Assembly (NCBI RefSeq): GCF_026151205.1
Contig: NC_087076.1
Span: forward strand, 15,646,419 to 15,710,418
Length of the DNA: 64,000 bases
From: Bolinopsis microptera
Lineage: Eukaryota; Ctenophora; Tentaculata; Lobata; Bolinopsidae
Direction of reading: 5' to 3'
The translations under genes and the position numbers were made by a program. This document shows positions 34,901 through 46,000 of this stretch, in pieces. Under the pieces are notes generated by a model. The model searched no databases. It was given only the letters and a program-made list of their open reading frames with translations, and was not told the origin of the DNA. The stretch's first letter is position 1. Every line of letters begins with the position of its first letter.

Positions 34901-36874
34901 AACTAGCCTCTTTACCGCCACCTGCAACATTCTTTAGTGATGATCTGCACATGGTGGAATCTTAGGAATGGTGGAATTCGGAGAATGTTTATGATTCGCA
35001 TGGTGGAATGTAAAAATTACTTCCGTTTAAGCGGTTTTTGGAATAAAAATGTGAATATGTTGGAGATACATTTCACGTGCAAAGTAAACCAATGAACCAT
35101 ATCTTTTCATCTTTTTAACCGTTTGAAGAGATGGTGGAATTAAAGAATTTTCCATGATTTGCCTGGTCATTTACATAGTGGAATGTGAACATTATTTGAG
35201 CGGTGTTTGGAATAAAATTATGATTATATTACAGATAAAATTCACATGCAGGGTAGCCTTGAAGAGATAAAGAAGTTTAAAACTAACGTTGTTGCCCATG
35301 AACCGTGTTCTGTACACATTGCCCTCCATTCCTTGAGCGTGGAGGTCTCGCACCGTATCTAGGTGGATATCCTTACCGTCTATCTTATACGGGTTGAAAT
35401 CTGAAATTTAATTATATTCGATTACGTTTATTCTTGAGTGTTTCCCTCTTCAGATCAACTTAAACATGTCTGAATAATTTATGGAATCATGTACGGAATT
35501 TATTAAGGGTCGTTTAGAAGTTAGATCATCATCAGAGATTGTGATAACATTTTAAATAATTCGAAATTATAAAGGAATTAATATTAAAGGGAATACTAAA
35601 GCAAAAGTTTTGGGAGCTATCAGTTTCTTAACTATGGACTTAATTAGTTTTCGGAAATTTTATACTAGGAATTTACGGAATTCATTTAGGGCCCATTAGA
35701 AGTTAAATCATCATCACCATGGATTAGGATAACATTTTTAGCATGTAGTGAACGCAGGCTAAATTATTCCTGCCTGTGGCAATTTATCACAAACAGAATT
35801 TTAAACATTTCCTGTAACCATGCACATATAATATAACTTGCAATAACCCATCCTGGCATTTCCCATACTTTTAGTTCGTCCATAAAGTTATCCAAATGTG
35901 ATGGATAAATGAAAGGGGCGTTTTCTACCAATATTTCTTGTTTTAAAAAATGCTTCTATCATTTGGATCAATAACTGGATTGTGAGGGGAGACGTTGGAC
36001 GCTTGATTTTAACCACCTGTACTTCTATCAATATGTGCACATACAGGTAACTCATTATTTAAATAAATCATATGAAAACTATTGCAATTTGCGATCTCCC
36101 AATTCAAATGAATTTAATGATATCAGTAATATTTAAAACATTGCGAATTAAATTGATTATTTATTATGTTCATGCAGTAATAATATTACATTTCGTTTCC
36201 TTGTTTGTATAGAAATTTTGGACATTTATCCTAACATTAAACTTACATTCGGTAACGAAAGCAATTAATTTACGAAACAAGTGCTTATAAACAAAGCAAC
36301 TTCTTGTTTCATCAATCGCTGAAAATATGAGACTTATCTCTGGGTTAAAAAAAATAACGTGATATGATATGACAACAAGGTATTAGAAACTTGTTAAAAC
36401 ACAGCTAAAACCAAACAAATATGTTTGAACTTACATCCTTTCATAGAGGAGTAAACTGATTTGACTGGTTGCATGCAGTCAGTAAAGCCGCCAAAGAGCA
36501 AGGATATGGTCGAGGTGGTGCTGGTTACCGAGTAGGGCTGCTCTCTTATTTCAAGGTTTATATCATCAAACGATGTCGGTTCGTTCTGAGAGTGAAATAT
36601 TTACCGTTTCTGAGTTGAAAGTACTAATGCCACATAATTTTTAATAAATTTTGTTGGCAAGTTCTGAAAAATCAAATAAACATTTGATATCATCTTATTA
36701 GGTCATGTCAGTTATTATCATCTTTTCTAGACTTACCCGTATCGTAATGGTGTCGTCAAACATTGCAGAAACGTTGTAAATTTCCCTGTCCCGCACTTCA
36801 AAGCTGGAATCATTAATAGAATACTGATTGTCTGTTGTTGGATGACTTATGTATCCGGATTCTACCCACGACAT
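22968..36874 (-). CDS. DLK/LZK-like mixed-lineage kinase (MAP3K12/13 family) with altered catalytic motifs, 15 exons, 622 aa
   Basis: Exons: 36874-36737, 36585-36435, 35400-35288, 34921-34827, 32784-32705, 32406-32301, 28071-27984, 27819-27731, 27032-26981, 26665-26559, 24305-24093, 23961-23742, 23619-23494, 23388-23257, 23126-22968. Phases match and the sum is 1869 nt. Before the kinase is FGGFTDCMQPVKSVYSSM, matching the DLK/LZK pre-kinase motif. Kinase domain (about 110-360): VAVK Lys138, a weak glycine loop (AQGMEGNV), HCD instead of HRD (221-223), DLE instead of DFG (244-246), SPE (271-273), WGFGIVLWEMVTLKPPYKG, and LPIPDDIPDGIKLLLQMCW as in DLK. Helical sequence (SQMSWRQDCEYDEYEFDMEE, then LYQEFKKLKK) corresponds to the leucine-zipper region; a basic K-rich block and an acidic Ser-rich tail follow. 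DLK/LZK kinases feed JNK/p38 stress signalling. Lys, catalytic Asp and metal-binding Asp remain, so activity is uncertain. An SLC22 gene lies inside intron 6. Confidence 0.88.
25578..25825. mobile_element. MITE, family A (second copy), foldback
   Basis: Left and right halves are imperfect reverse complements (GGGGTTTGGATG / CATCCAAACCCC outward, and TGATTACGGAGGG / CCCTCCATAATCC inward). TTCACATATTAC and TGTGTAAAAGTGATTACGG are shared with the element at 4139-4310. It lies in a kinase intron. Confidence 0.65.
25850..26067. mobile_element. Short TIR element (~218 bp)
   Basis: TTAGTTCCCAAACATTTG near 25850 pairs with CAAATATTTGGGAACTAA near 26065. The interior has no domain that I recognise, although both strands are open for 80-100 codons. 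It directly follows the MITE above. Confidence 0.55.
26425..26445 (+). repeat. Poly-G tract (about 20 G)
   Basis: An uninterrupted G run in a kinase intron. A plausible G-quadruplex and a likely site of length error in assembly. Confidence 0.8.
29869..30165 (+). other. Ladder of splice-acceptor-like repeats upstream of the SLC22 gene
   Basis: At 30-43 bp spacing, pyrimidine-rich tracts end in CAG (last base at 29887, 29929, 29960, 29995, 30030, 30060, 30090, 30165) or AAG (30122). Most share CTCTCAATTTNCTTTTGCAG-like sequence, so this is a degenerate tandem repeat of an intron 3' end. The last CAG is two bases before the SLC22 start codon. Confidence 0.6.
30168..31822 (+). CDS. SLC22 (organic cation/anion transporter) family, single exon, with one frame break
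   Basis: Twelve-TM major facilitator. The N-terminal part (30168 to about 30609) has TM1 (LKLVVIFIAMLCTVINTG) and the large Cys-rich extracellular loop typical of SLC22 (DWECNSTKCF, then MDWHLYCGREAIF). The rest (about 30611-31822) has MFS motif A (GLFDRIGRKKGG), the SLC22 signature-like PLPESPRFSLIQGK, later membrane helices and an acidic tail. Total about 550 residues, the family's usual length. The two parts are in different frames: the reading frame must slip back one base near 30605, as if one base were missing; no splice signal explains it. No other damage is visible, so an assembly error is more likely than a pseudogene. The ATG follows CCCAG directly, implying a spliced 5' leader. It lies in the opposite strand of kinase intron 6. 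By family it moves organic ions across the plasma membrane; the substrate is unknown. Confidence 0.85.
33375..33455. repeat. Four palindromic GTCACGTGAC boxes in a tandem repeat
   Basis: TAGGTCACGTGACTTCTTA-like units place GTCACGTGAC at about 33379, 33399, 33418 and 33443. The decamer is the bHLH-zip consensus called CLEAR/M-box in vertebrates (TFEB, MITF, USF). It is in a kinase intron, so enhancer activity is inference. Confidence 0.7.
34236..34328. repeat. GTCTGTGTG-rich microsatellite
   Basis: Imperfect repeats of AAGTCTGTGTG and GAGTCTGTGTG. Intronic; no function seen. Confidence 0.75.
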
Positions 36875-37434
36875 ATTTTACCTATTCACTCACTCATAAC
36901 AGGACAAGTAGGTCCACGTAAGCACTCTATATAATCTGTCTTTGCTAAAACAAGAATTGTTATAAAAGGAGTTTATAACTAAATTATTACTGTTTATAAG
37001 AGAGAAGAGTGTAAGCGAATTTGATTCAACATGTAAATACAATTCTGAAAAAGTATGTACAAAATCAAAACTGATAACTTGAGTGACCCAGACTAGTTTA
37101 ACATGTTATTGAGATAAATTTATCATTTAGTAAAAAATAGCTGTGGTTCCAAAGAGAAACAAATTTTAAAACAATTTTAAAGCTAGTTGCTGTGAGGAAT
37201 TGTTTTGTCTTGTCTGTAAGTAGCATGCAAAAGTGTCATAGATTGTGCTGCAGTTGCTTGACCACAATTGTTGGCAAAATGTGTCAGCAGCTAGAAACCA
37301 TTAAGGAAATATTGCTTAGAATGGGCGGACAGTATGCCTCTATGCCAGAAGATGCATTCAAAGTTTAAAATGGGATCAAAAGCTATGAAACACTGTACAA
37401 GCGTATCTGGCACCTTTAATATCAGGAAAAAGAC

Positions 37435-37537
37435 CTGGTACTCCACGATTCAACTAAAACGCAATAAAAATATAAAAGAGAATGATTGAATATCAGAACT
37501 AACAACTTAATAATAGAGTTGTCTAGAGTTTGTGATT
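37435..37537 (+). repeat. Dispersed repeat B, copy 1
   Basis: About 100 bp, starting TACTCCACGATTCAACTAAA and ending CTAGAGTTTGTGA, matches 42590-42712 in the same orientation with small gaps. It directly precedes the long G run. Confidence 0.7.
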
Positions 37538-37573
37538 GTTGTTTGTTTGTTTGTTGTTGTTGTTTGTTTGTTG

Positions 37574-37575
<2 letters not shown>

Positions 37576-37604
<29 letters not shown>
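37576..37604 (+). repeat. 29-base poly-G tract
   Basis: An uninterrupted run of 29 G after a TTG/TTTG-rich stretch. Strong G-quadruplex potential; the exact length is unreliable in most sequencing. Confidence 0.9.
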
Positions 37605-37605
<1 letters not shown>

Positions 37606-38261
37606 TCATGGTGTCACACTCAAGAGAGTTATGCTTCATCAATCATAAGCAACCAGAGTCTAAATCAATTTGCCTCACGTTGTAGGCCCGCCACGCACAA
37701 TGCACAGCTGTATCATGGCTTTTGCCCTGATACTTGGCGAAATGAAATGACCATGAGGGTCACGACGTGAGAAAAAGTCTATCTTTTGTAGACTGGAAAT
37801 CCTTAATTTGACAACGCTGGCAGAGCGGCGAATACGTGGGGACCTTATTGAAGCTTTTAACACAATGATTATCTTTGGTTTCATCCTTATGTAGCAAAGA
37901 AACGTTTTATAAATCTTTACTCCACTGGGAAGTATGAATAAATTAAATTTTTTAATGTCGTTGTTATTCATGATTGATATTTGATAAATTATTACCTTTA
38001 AATTTGATGGAGAAATAGTTACTGTATATTTTTCCATGTAGTGCAATGATATTTCGTAGACATTAGTGATGATGTTATGTCATAATTTTTACTTTACTTT
38101 ACTTTACTTTATAATTGTTGGCAGTGCTAAATTAATATCGAGGGCACTTGACCTATTATACAAATGGGTCATGTGAAATTGCCACAAGACTTATTTAGTT
38201 CACTAAACGAAAAGAAATGAAGACGACCTTTCAGCACAGTTGAGATATGTTCACTTTTAAG

Positions 38262-38905
38262 AACACAGGGGGGACTCCCAACCCACCGCTTTGGCAGGTA
38301 GTTGATACACCTTTCACAAGCAAGAGCCACTTTGGTCTACTTCTGGTCATTTGACAAGCTGTGGTACCAGGGATCAGAGAGGAGTCAGATAACTGAGAAG
38401 AGAAAGATCAAACTCTACGACTCACTAGTAGTATCAGTGCTCCTGTACAACTGCTGCTGCTGCGCTGTACCTCAGCATGTTCTAGAGTCTGTAGATGTTG
38501 TTCAGAGAAAGCACCTCAAGCGCATCCTACACATGTATTGGCCTAGCTCAATATCTAACAAGGCCCTCTACGCTCGTACCTAGACCAGGCCCCTTTCCGA
38601 GAGTGGAAAAGGCACAGTGGACAATGCTAGGTCATGTTCTACGCAGTGACAACGACACGCCTGCCTACCAGTCTCTGTTATTTGCTACACTAGGATGTCA
38701 AACACTAAAGGAACGAGTGGGTAGACTCAGGACTAATTTGTATGATATTATTGTGAAAAAGGACCTATTTAAGAGAAAAATTTATTTGAAAAACGAAGAT
38801 GATTTTACCAACTTAGTGAACTTAGCAAGAGATAGAATAGGATGGAGGAGTTTATTTACTTTGAGACATATTGAATGAAGGAGTCTTCGAAAGCGTAAAT
38901 AGGCC
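38262..38905 (+). mobile_element. 3' fragment of a non-LTR retrotransposon (LINE) reverse transcriptase, frameshifted
   Basis: Frame one (38302-38583) reads LYDSLVVSVLLYN, then VDVVQRKHLKRILHMYWPS and NKALYART, as in the C-terminal region of many LINE polymerases. Frame two (from about 38560 to 38878) continues with WTMLGHVLRSDNDTPAYQSL, the usual LGHVLRM-type motif. The break lies near 38560-38585. The catalytic domain is absent, so this is a 5'-truncated dead copy. Confidence 0.8.
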
Positions 38906-39189
38906 AGCACTTTGCTGAGCCTCTTTAGGTGCTCTTTTGTTTATATTATTATTATTATATTATAGATGTTATTATATATAATAATAATTCAAACTTTTAT
39001 ATTATAGTGGCACAACAACTTAAAATGCACAGGTGTGCCACGAAAACAGTTCAGGATACAATAAAACCTGAAAAAGCAACCCACATTTATATTCTAAACC
39101 AGATAAGGGTGATTAGACTTGATTCACTAAATAAACGATAATGTGTATGCATTTTCCAGTAGAACCAAATAAGGAAAACTAGGATAGAA

Positions 39190-39585
39190 AAATATTAAGA
39201 TACAATATTATGAGCACGTTTGAAAAGAAATGTTTTCAGATACACTTTAAAAGAGTCCAATGTTGTACAATTCTTAATCTCAAATGGTAGTTCATTCCAT
39301 AATTTAGGGCCAACTTTCTGAAAAGATCTTTCTCCATAATGTGTATGCACTCTAGGTTCAGTCAAATAGATAAGATGATTATAGTTTGCAAATTTAAACA
39401 TTGTACTTGAATAATCTGGTCCCATGCCATTTAGACATTTATAAACAAGAAGTAATAACACCTTACTCAAGAAAACAACAAATTTTTTCAAGAAATATGG
39501 ACTGGACGGCGCTCGCCCTGTCAATCTGCCATATCGTCGTGAACACAAAAGCCTGAGTAGAGGACCTAGGTTACGCAACACCTAT
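39190..39585 (-). mobile_element. LINE fragment, C-terminal region, minus strand
   Basis: About 128 open codons containing GERSFQKVGPKLWNELPFE and LDSFKVYLKTFLF, the characteristic end of many LINE ORF2 proteins. The N-terminal part overlaps dispersed repeat C (39505-39570). It is truncated and isolated. Confidence 0.7.
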
Positions 39586-39850
39586 CATTATTACTTCAAG
39601 AAAATGAGGAAGCAAGAAGTAATTGCAAGTGCCGAATAGAGGCAATAAGTCCCGAGATTCTGTGCTATACCCAGTTAACATAAGAATAGATAAAATATCT
39701 TCAAATGCGATGACATACATTTGCCAACGACAGATTAAAAACAGAAACAACTCTGATTTGCGCAGTTAATATTTGAGCTGATAGTTTAGATAAGCCTCTT
39801 TTACCAAATGCATTAAACTTGATAATTATAATTTGCCTATACTATACGTG

Positions 39851-39926
39851 TTACTGGGCGGCGCTCAGCCTGTCATTCCGCCGAATCTTTATTATATGTT
39901 TATGAACATAATAGCCTGGGGTCCTC
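39851..39926 (+). repeat. Dispersed repeat C, copy
   Basis: ACTGGGCGGCGCTCAGCCTG and following sequence also occur near 39505-39570 and, inverted, at 58761-58844. In the last copy a CATTCCG hairpin is added inside. Confidence 0.65.
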
Positions 39927-42589
39927 AAGTAATATACGTAATGGTCGTAGTAAGTGGGATGATGGACAATCTGCAATGAAAAAATATAACAGTGGTTTAC
40001 AATTTCGACAACGATAGCTGTGTTGATGACTTCAAAGTCAAGTTTGTGCAGCTTCGCATACATTGCTATACTACGACGCTATACTACAATTGACAGATGA
40101 TACATAAATGACACATAAATCATTGTATCTCTTATATGTTTCTAACCCAACTCCACTCAGATGATACTCGTCTAAATTTCTTCGAAGTAGCGCGCGCCGG
40201 GTCGTTTACAGTCCATTGATTAAAAGACACAGGTATGCACGCTGAATTTTAAACATAACATTTTTGATTAAAATTTAATTAAAAAATAAAAAGTATAATA
40301 TTCGAATTTTACGCCGAATTTATACATTTCAATGATGAAAGTGCATAAATTTCCAAACTAATAAAGCTTTTTATATAATAGTACTCAAATTTATGAATAG
40401 TACTGTACTCAAGTTTTAATAATTTGACGCTACGACGAGTTCATTACATGCTACGTAGTGCTATTATTCGATAACAACGAGTCAAATCTTTCGAAGCTAA
40501 TAATTGGTTTAATAAGCGGGACTGAAAAAGTAAAATGATCAAACATTTTCTATAATAAATACGACACTTCAATTTACAGAATTATGCTTGCTAGAGATAA
40601 GACAAAATATTATCAGACTATACATGCAGCATGAGTAACTGGTGGATAAGCCTTCGGTAAAAACGGATCCGGAAAAGTCAATGCGGCACTCGGGTCCTTG
40701 GTATTGTTGTCGGTATATTGTCCATTATCTACGTTCTGCTTTCGTAGTTTAAACAATAGTGAGTTCTAAATATACAGCTTTAAACCGATTAAGTATGAAT
40801 GAATGAAATACCTGACAATCCGCACTCTTATAATCCAAAAGCATGAGTAACTCGTAGTGATGTATGATTTCTAGAAACTTTAAATTAAATTTGGCGCTCA
40901 CAGGTCCTCATATCATGAATATGTGATCGCCGCATAAGGTTCTGTAAATGCGCAGGGCACCTTCAAGCTTAAATTATTCACCTTACTGAGGCAGTCAACC
41001 AACGCGCGGCTTTATTTTTATGATATGATATGTTTTGATTGTTATTAATAAATACCAAAATTTAAATTTGTTTTCCTAAAATTTGTTTTCCCTCTTAAAC
41101 AATTTATTTCGAAAATACAAAATATCAATAAAAACAATAAACAAGGATTTTTGCTCGATCATTTCATCATTGTATGCGCGGCTTATATTTAATTGACGAT
41201 GTCAATTCATGGCAGCTCGGCGCGGCACAGTAGCGCATCGCGCTACAAGGCTTATATTAATTTTTAAGTTATCCTGCATGTGCGCGCGCGTGAGGTTGAT
41301 CCAGCGTTACTAAAATCGAGCGCTACCTGACCAAGTCTTTCTGTCACTTACAATCGACTCAATTTGTAATACAACTTGCATTTTTTTCCCTACTCTTGCC
41401 GAAGGCAAAAAGATCGTAGGGAATAAGTAATCGGGTTTGGATATATGAGGTGGCCCGACGGTCCTACGGTGTCGACAAAAGTCTGCTCCTTCGCAATATA
41501 GACCACTCCCCTATAATTATGTGTATAAAAGGAGTCTATTTTGCGCGCGCGACGCTGGTTATGAGTTAATTAATTACAGGCATAGCAACCAGTTTTTGGT
41601 GCTTGACGACTGTTACAAACGGATCAATCATCAATATAGGTGTTATTTGTGTGAAACAATCTTAATAAATTACCGAGTGATAAAATTAAGCAAGTCAAAA
41701 CAAATAAAATTATGATGTCAGCTGATAAACTCGTGGCTGTGGGCTGATTATTTAACAGTTAATCGACACTGAATGGTAGAAAGCATTGGAATACATAGTT
41801 GAGAACAAATGTTACTTCACAGTTACATTTAAGAAGCAACTATAATATCAAGATTGTGGTATTCTTTTAAAGAATCCTATATCAAATAAAAGGCTCGAAA
41901 GTCGATGGTGCTGTGATGTGTCGAGTAAGAATCAAAATGTATTAGTTTATGTTAGATACAAATAATAACTAAGACGAGACAGCATATTTTATTACAGTCA
42001 ATAAGTTGGCATACGATGCAGTAATATGACGTGACATGATACGCATATCGTTATTGTTAACACGAAACAAAACCGCGCAAAGTATGAAATGATCTACAAC
42101 CAAACCATATACAGATCGACGGCGACACCTCAGATGCGCGCAGGATTTTTCAAGTTCTGCACGCCTAATATAATATAAACGTTTATTACATTGTACATGC
42201 GCCAAACACCTCTCTGGGATACAATAAAGTACAATTAAATTGTATGCAGTAGGGAAATTTGATCGTGCGTGGTGTTACCGCGGCGAAATTCTTGTTTTAA
42301 TTTGTTTGTCCTATCACGAGTTTTCGTTTTCTGTTGTCTTTCAGCCATGAAATTCAAACTGAATTCGATCGATTCTTGTACTGTCCTTATAATATGAAAA
42401 TTCCAAATCATAGTTTTGCAATGTTTTCACCTTTGCATATTACAGTATCTACTAAAAAGTTGAACATGAACATTTAATATGCACTTAAAGTATTTAGGAA
42501 ATCAGTGAGATGTTTGCTGACGATGATGTGATCACATTAAACCATTTTTCTTGCGACCCTACTTATCTTCTCGAAAATTATTGTAAGTC

Positions 42590-42712
42590 AGTACTGATAC
42601 TTCACGATTCAACTAAAATGCAATAAAACTATCACAAAAGAGATTAACTATTAACTGTATATCAGAACTAACCACTCAATAATCGTGTTTTGACTAGAGT
42701 TTGTGAGTGAAG
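42590..42712 (+). repeat. Dispersed repeat B, copy 2
   Basis: Matches 37435-37537 (CACGATTCAACTAAAA, ATATCAGAACTAAC, GAGTTTGTGA) with insertions. It lies 300 bp upstream of the RPRD-like start codon. Confidence 0.7.
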
Positions 42713-43006
42713 CGTATATTATTGCCCACGTTAACGGGCCTGTTTACAATTTATTAAATTATTAGCTATTTTAGATTTAATAATAATAATGTGAGTGAAT
42801 CCTCTCTAAAAACTATCTGATTTCATGGGATAAAAGAGGCAATCAATTTTCAATAGTTGTCAATTCAATGAGCTAGGTTTTCGAGAATATCATTCTCGAC
42901 ATTTTCGATTGTTTTGTTCATTGTTGATTTGATATCGATCATCATTATATAACTAAGCTGTACTTAAATAACGCTATTTCAAATTGCTCAGGTATGAAGG
43001 AATGAA

Positions 43007-46000
43007 ATGTTCATCAAAGATTCTTTCGTTGATCTACTGAATGAGCTTTCAGGTGCTCAGGAGAGTATCGAGAAAGTTTCTGTGTGGATACAACAATACC
43101 GAGATCAAGCACCTGTCATAGCCCAGGCATGGAAAAACTTCTATCTTGAAGGTACGTGTTTCTTATTCAAAAGGATTTTGCGAACTCCTACATTTTGATA
43201 AATGTATGTTTTGTTAATTTGGGTTGGGAATTATCATCACCATCGTTTTCGCCGTCCCCTAATTAGTAAGTACAGCTATATTTCAGCTTATCAGAGTATC
43301 AGAGCATCAGACATATTTATTTTTTGATTTTTCGGAATTGACTGCAAAATGATGCCCATTTTTGCCAATTTATTCCTCAACTTTTAGTCTAACGGAATTC
43401 CCACCGCCTCCCCATGTCTACATTTACACCCTTACTACCAGTACAATCACAATATCGCTGACTCTGAAACCACACTGTTTATTTCGGAAAATAGACAATT
43501 TACTTAGTGATCAGTGTACTGTCTGAATTATTGAAATTTGAATTGACAACACAGATTTATTAAGTGGTATGGGAAAGGAGCTGCACCATCAATCAACAAA
43601 ATATGTAAGTACGAATCATTGTAGATAATACTTTCATGATAATAGTTTTATGAAATCATGAGTCCTTTCGTTTTCAGCGACTCAGGAGAAAAAGTTGACT
43701 CTTTTGTTCCTCGTGAACGATGTACTGCAACACAGCAAACGGAAAGGACCTCAGTTCGTCGATGCATTTGGTCATATTCTTCCCAAGTGTATGTCTGAAT
43801 GCAAGAATGCTGAGTCCAAGTCTCAGATTGAACGCATGCTCGACATTTGGGAATCCAGAGAAGTCTTCCACAAGCACATTATCAGCGCTATGAAGTACAA
43901 TTTAGGTTTGTTCTCTCAACTGTTTGACAGCTTTAAGTAATAACTGAATAATTCGCTAGGGAATTATAATATACGTACATTTAGTTAACCTCATCATGGA
44001 CAATTGACATCCCTACATTGTAAGTACAAATAACAATCCGTCAGATGAGATTGGGATGGACGAGACTTATGTTAAGTTGACAGACCTAATGGATTCGCTC
44101 GACCTGCTGCGTTCTCACGAGAAGAAATCTTCTGAGGTGCTCACCAAACTGAGTCACCGTCTGGATACCACAGATTTTGCTAATGCCTTCAATGTGACAA
44201 GTAAGTCGTGATTATCTTCAGAAGTTTGAGATGAACTGTTACTTCAGAGTCTCTTTTCTCCAAAAGCTGCAGGTAAATTGAGTTGATATTCTAAAATCAA
44301 TACCACATCTAGGCAGGAAAGAAGGAGATAAATATGCAGCTGATTTCGACGAAACAGCTCACTTCCTCGATCAGTACTGTTCTTGTCTCCTGAAGCAGAC
44401 TGAAGCTCGCAGTGAGATGATAAAGAAGGTAAACAGTACCATGTTTCAGATGGAAAAGGCTGAGGAAACCATCAAAACTCAAGACAAGGTAAAGTTCGTT
44501 ATTACTGCTCTGATAAGTGTCATTTTAGTTCAAGTTTCAGGTTCTTTGAGAAACAACTTTTTCTTCACCATTTAGCTATTGTATTTATGAATATGTTAAA
44601 CCGAATTTTAGTTCATTTAATATTTTCTCGCTTATTTTAGCCCATTTAACTTTGTTGTCTAGCAACATGCTTTCCTGGGCAATGATCTTGTATTACATAG
44701 CTACAGGTTGGTTAGGCTGCTAGTTAAGGATTAGCTGCCCAATAGCATGCCGGGTATAAAACATGAATGATAACATAACAAATCTCAGGAGTACAAGGAC
44801 CAGCAAGGAACCTTAGTCCGAACTAGAAAAGCAATCACTTCCCGCCTCATGCTCATAGACGAGGGAAAAGTGAACTTTGGAGACGAAAGTCCCGATCGAG
44901 AAGAGATCGAGAATCTTACCAGCGAAGAGGAGGATGTGGATATTGAGGGGATGGAAATCGTCGAGTGAGTAGATTATTTTTATTTTAATGAGATCTTTTA
45001 TACTTTCAAATTTATTATGAAGACACTAGTGACACTACACATGTTATTTCCGAACAGTTCTTGTGATTTACCATTTCATGTCACGTTCACTGCCATTCGT
45101 ACATCTTAAAATTGAAAACCTTATCTCTTAAAAATAATCGGCGCGGTAATTGATGTTAAAAGACAAAACTGAACTATAATGCTCATGTGAAACATCTCAC
45201 AACATAGCTGTCAGAAAAGAAACATCTTGTGGATTGTTCCCGTTCGGTGTTAGTTCTTAATCAGCATTTTTCGATACATCATAGTAAAGGAAGTATAACC
45301 GCGGAAACTATATTTAGTTTCATGCAACAAAACGACCCAAAATAACAATTAGCTATCACGATGGACCTTTTCTTGTTGATCATGCTCAATAACTTGTTCC
45401 ACTGCAGTTGTAAATATAATATTATGTCGATTGATGTGTCATGGCGAAGAAAGTCGTTTTTTCTTGGCAGTGGCAATTAACTGTTGATTGGAATTGAGTT
45501 TAGTTTAGTTTCATAACTAAGAGAGTAGTTCTTAAGGAAAGAGTTCCCAGAGCTGAGTTACTTTTGCATTTACAATTTTAGTCATCTTCTTACCGATAAC
45601 TCTATTAATTTCAAGTATTTATTTTGTGTTCTCGCATCCATATTTTAAAGTTAAAAAAAGCAATACTCTGCCTTTAAAAGGAGTAAAAAATATGCAAATA
45701 CATACGTGTTACCATGAAGCGTGTCGTTTTGTATATTTGTCTTAGTTTTGTGACTTAGTTTCCAATTTTATTGCTATTTCAGTAATTGTTAAAGTGACTG
45801 ACATTTACGTCAAATCTGTCAAATCTATTACTTCTAACTCTCTCTGAAACTTTGTTGCTCGTTCGTGTGTGTAGTTCCAAGAAATTGGTTTTTCTTGGAA
45901 TTTGTTTTTCTTGGAACAATTTTTAAGTGTTTCAATCTATATCATTTAACCCTAAATTGACGATTCCCAAATCGTATAAAAGCCACTGCAGCCTTTATAA

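Larger units (their letters stand above)
36875..43006. other. Intergenic region between the divergent kinase and RPRD-like genes, repeat-rich
   Basis: No host gene is supported. The region holds LINE fragments (38262-38905, 39190-39585), a 29-base G run, two dispersed repeat copies and some CpG-rich patches near 40190 and 41220-41330. Promoters of both flanking genes should lie here. Confidence 0.5.

Noticed and set aside
43555-43604. Possible extra RPRD exon (DLLSGMGKELHHQSTKY) with splice-like ends
   Set aside because: Its exit phase conflicts with the next exon, and the CID helix reads through correctly without it.
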